Positions 13,612-14,411 of a stretch of DNA of 14,411 bases are shown here, piece by piece; position 1 is the stretch's first letter; each line of letters begins with the position of its first letter. The DNA comes from Promethearchaeota archaeon (GTDB lineage Archaea; Asgardarchaeota; Lokiarchaeia; Sigynarchaeales; SOKP01): contig JAEOTV010000135.1 of assembly GCA_016839635.1 (NCBI GenBank), positions 1-14,411 on the forward strand, read 5' to 3'. Below the pieces are notes generated by a model, which saw nothing but the letters and a program-made list of their open reading frames with translations, ran no database searches and was not told where the DNA came from. Made by a program: the position numbers and the translations under genes.

Positions 13612-13709
13612 CTACCTTAAAGGAGAATTAAGAATGAACCTAAAAATTAAAAATCTCAATATAAGTTTAAAATAATAATTTAGTTTTAATTAAAAAATCA
13701 TTAACCGAA

Positions 13710-13722
13710 AATATATATTTAA
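13710..13722 (-). promoter_or_regulatory. Possible TATA box of the giant coiled-coil gene
   Basis: AAATATATAT on the minus strand, about 100 bases before the ATG and partly against the end of the upstream gene. A second candidate lies near 13658-13670. Either would give the giant gene its own transcript in addition to any readthrough from upstream. Confidence 0.25.
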
Positions 13723-13726
13723 TCAA

Positions 13727-14122
13727 TTATACATCAAATTTTCCTAGATTTCTATTAAGATAATCGTCGCAAATTTTACCCCCTTCATTTGTTAAACTCC
13801 ACCCACTAGTATCTCTTTTTGCAAGTTTCAACTTTTCAACACTAGTTAATATCGTATGTACTTCATCCTCTGTTTTACGAATACCAAAATCTACTCTCAA
13901 ACTAAATAAAATTTCATCAATCGGTACAGATCCCCCAAGCTCATCTTCCATTACACCTAAAGCTGCAATAATTTGATTTTGTTCTGCCATTCCTGCATCC
14001 ATAGAATGTGAAACTTCATCAAGTAGCCATGGATTCTTATCTAACATCTTTTTGATTGCCTTTTCATCGCCTTTTTGAAAAAGTATGTCGAAATCTTCTC
14101 GGATCTTCTTCTTCTTTGCCAT
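13727..14122 (-). CDS. Small winged-helix-like protein, unknown role
   Basis: 131 residues from ATG 14122; an in-frame TTG at 14134 would add four residues but has no ribosome site. The basic start MAKKKKIRED is followed by helices with GDEKAIKKMLDKNPWLL (18-34). From about 65, VPIDEILFSLRVDFGIRKTE and then DEVHTILTSVEKLKLAKRD lead to GWSLTNEGGKICDDYL (107-122). The last part has the recognition-helix and wing pattern (x-W-x-LTxxG) of winged-helix domains, used for DNA binding or protein contacts. No cofactor-binding region is seen. It sits between the proteasome alpha gene (109-base gap) and the giant coiled-coil gene (115-base gap), same strand, and has its own TATA-like box near 14181-14192. 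I do not recognise the family. Confidence 0.65.
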   Translation of the reverse strand: MAKKKKIREDFDILFQKGDEKAIKKMLDKNPWLLDEVSHSMDAGMAEQNQIIAALGVMEDELGGSVPIDEILFSLRVDFGIRKTEDEVHTILTSVEKLKLAKRDTSGWSLTNEGGKICDDYLNRNLGKFDV

Positions 14123-14180
14123 AAAAATTGCCAATTTTTCAGTTTACTAAGAAAAATTCTAGAAATTTTATTCTTATCTA

Positions 14181-14192
14181 TAATATAAATTT
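14181..14192 (-). promoter_or_regulatory. TATA-like box of the winged-helix-like gene
   Basis: AAATTTATATTA on the minus strand, about 60-70 bases before ATG 14122. A second candidate (CTATAAAAG, 14205-14213) lies closer to the upstream stop. The 109-base gap fits independent transcription. Confidence 0.3.
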
Positions 14193-14231
14193 AGATAATA
14201 AAATCTTTTATAGTGATATTAAAAATAAGAT

Positions 14232-14411
14232 TTATGTTAATTTTGTTAAAAAATCTTCCACTTCTTCTTCATTACACATGTGAAACTTTTTATCTACGCC
14301 TTTAATATAAGCAAATCTAACATTTTCTTTTGTTGCCTCATCATCAATAGATTCCTTAAGCGCCTTTAAAGTAAAATTTACAAGTTCATCAAAAGTCATA
14401 TTCTCATTATA
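14232..14411 (-). CDS. psmA: Proteasome subunit alpha, C-terminal 59 residues only
   Basis: The frame enters at the window edge (base 14411) and ends at TAA 14234-14232. The visible end contains MTFDELVNFTLKALKESIDD, then NVRFAYIKGVDKKFHMCNEE and EVEDFLTKLT. This matches the end of archaeal proteasome alpha subunits: helix 'eeai.la.kaLke', a strand 'nveva.I', then 'kkfr.ls.eEi...l'. The alpha rings cap the 20S proteolytic chamber and receive unfolded substrates from AAA unfoldases. The catalytic Thr belongs to beta subunits and would not be expected here. The start and most of the protein lie outside the window. The alternative, a beta subunit, fits the C-terminal pattern less well. Confidence 0.7.
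   Translation of the reverse strand, partial: YNENMTFDELVNFTLKALKESIDDEATKENVRFAYIKGVDKKFHMCNEEEVEDFLTKLT

Noticed and set aside
1..14411. tRNA, rRNA, CRISPR array or intact insertion sequence
   Set aside because: No cloverleaf, conserved rRNA segment, regularly spaced DNA repeats or transposase motif was found on either strand by eye.

Overview
The window looks like chromosomal DNA of an AT-rich archaeon. It encodes archaeal-type replication factor C (one large and two small clamp-loader subunits), the end of what looks like a proteasome alpha subunit, a PC4-like small protein and a ribbon-helix-helix regulator. Many genes have archaeal TATA-like boxes 20-40 bases or more upstream, and poly-T tracts follow several of them. 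The very long TPR-like/coiled-coil protein, the fragment of a Cdc48-type N-domain and the base composition suggest an Asgard (Lokiarchaeia-like) lineage. That assignment is inference; there is no rRNA here to confirm it.

Layout. Positions 1-569 (minus): open-ended ECF-transporter S component. 845-2200 (minus): RFC large subunit. 2201-5035: a patch of small, truncated or broken genes. It holds a 5' fragment of a Cdc48-like gene with its promoter (plus), a two-helix membrane peptide (minus), a membrane-anchored extracellular protein (minus) just downstream of a secreted-protein gene split by an in-frame TAA (minus), a truncated HExxH membrane protein (plus) and a possible winged-helix 3' fragment (plus). 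5036-7600 (minus): a GNAT - RFC-S1 - RFC-S2 operon. 7783-8512 (minus): a small zinc-ribbon protein and a PC4-like protein. 8777-9007 (plus): RHH regulator, divergent from the PC4-like gene across a region with an operator-like repeat. 9055-13611 (minus): a 1518-residue protein of about 13 TPR-like helical modules joined by charged coiled coils. 13727-14122 (minus): winged-helix-like protein. 14232-14411 (minus): 3' end of the proteasome alpha gene.

How the genes may work together. RFC-L, RFC-S1 and RFC-S2 would form the pentameric loader of the PCNA sliding clamp. RFC-S1 has a complete ATPase site. RFC-S2 keeps the P-loop and arginine finger but has lost Walker B, sensor 1 and sensor 2, so it is probably a non-hydrolysing structural position. 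The three genes share orientation and the usual S-then-L order, but RFC-L is cut off by the decayed patch, which suggests an interrupted ancestral rfc cluster.

The least explained element is the giant repeat protein. It has three short TPR-like modules, six longer modules with a conserved inserted segment and a roughly 122-129 residue period, and then about four short modules. It has no signal peptide, membrane segment or nucleotide-binding motif, so an intracellular rod or scaffold is the natural guess; its function is unknown.
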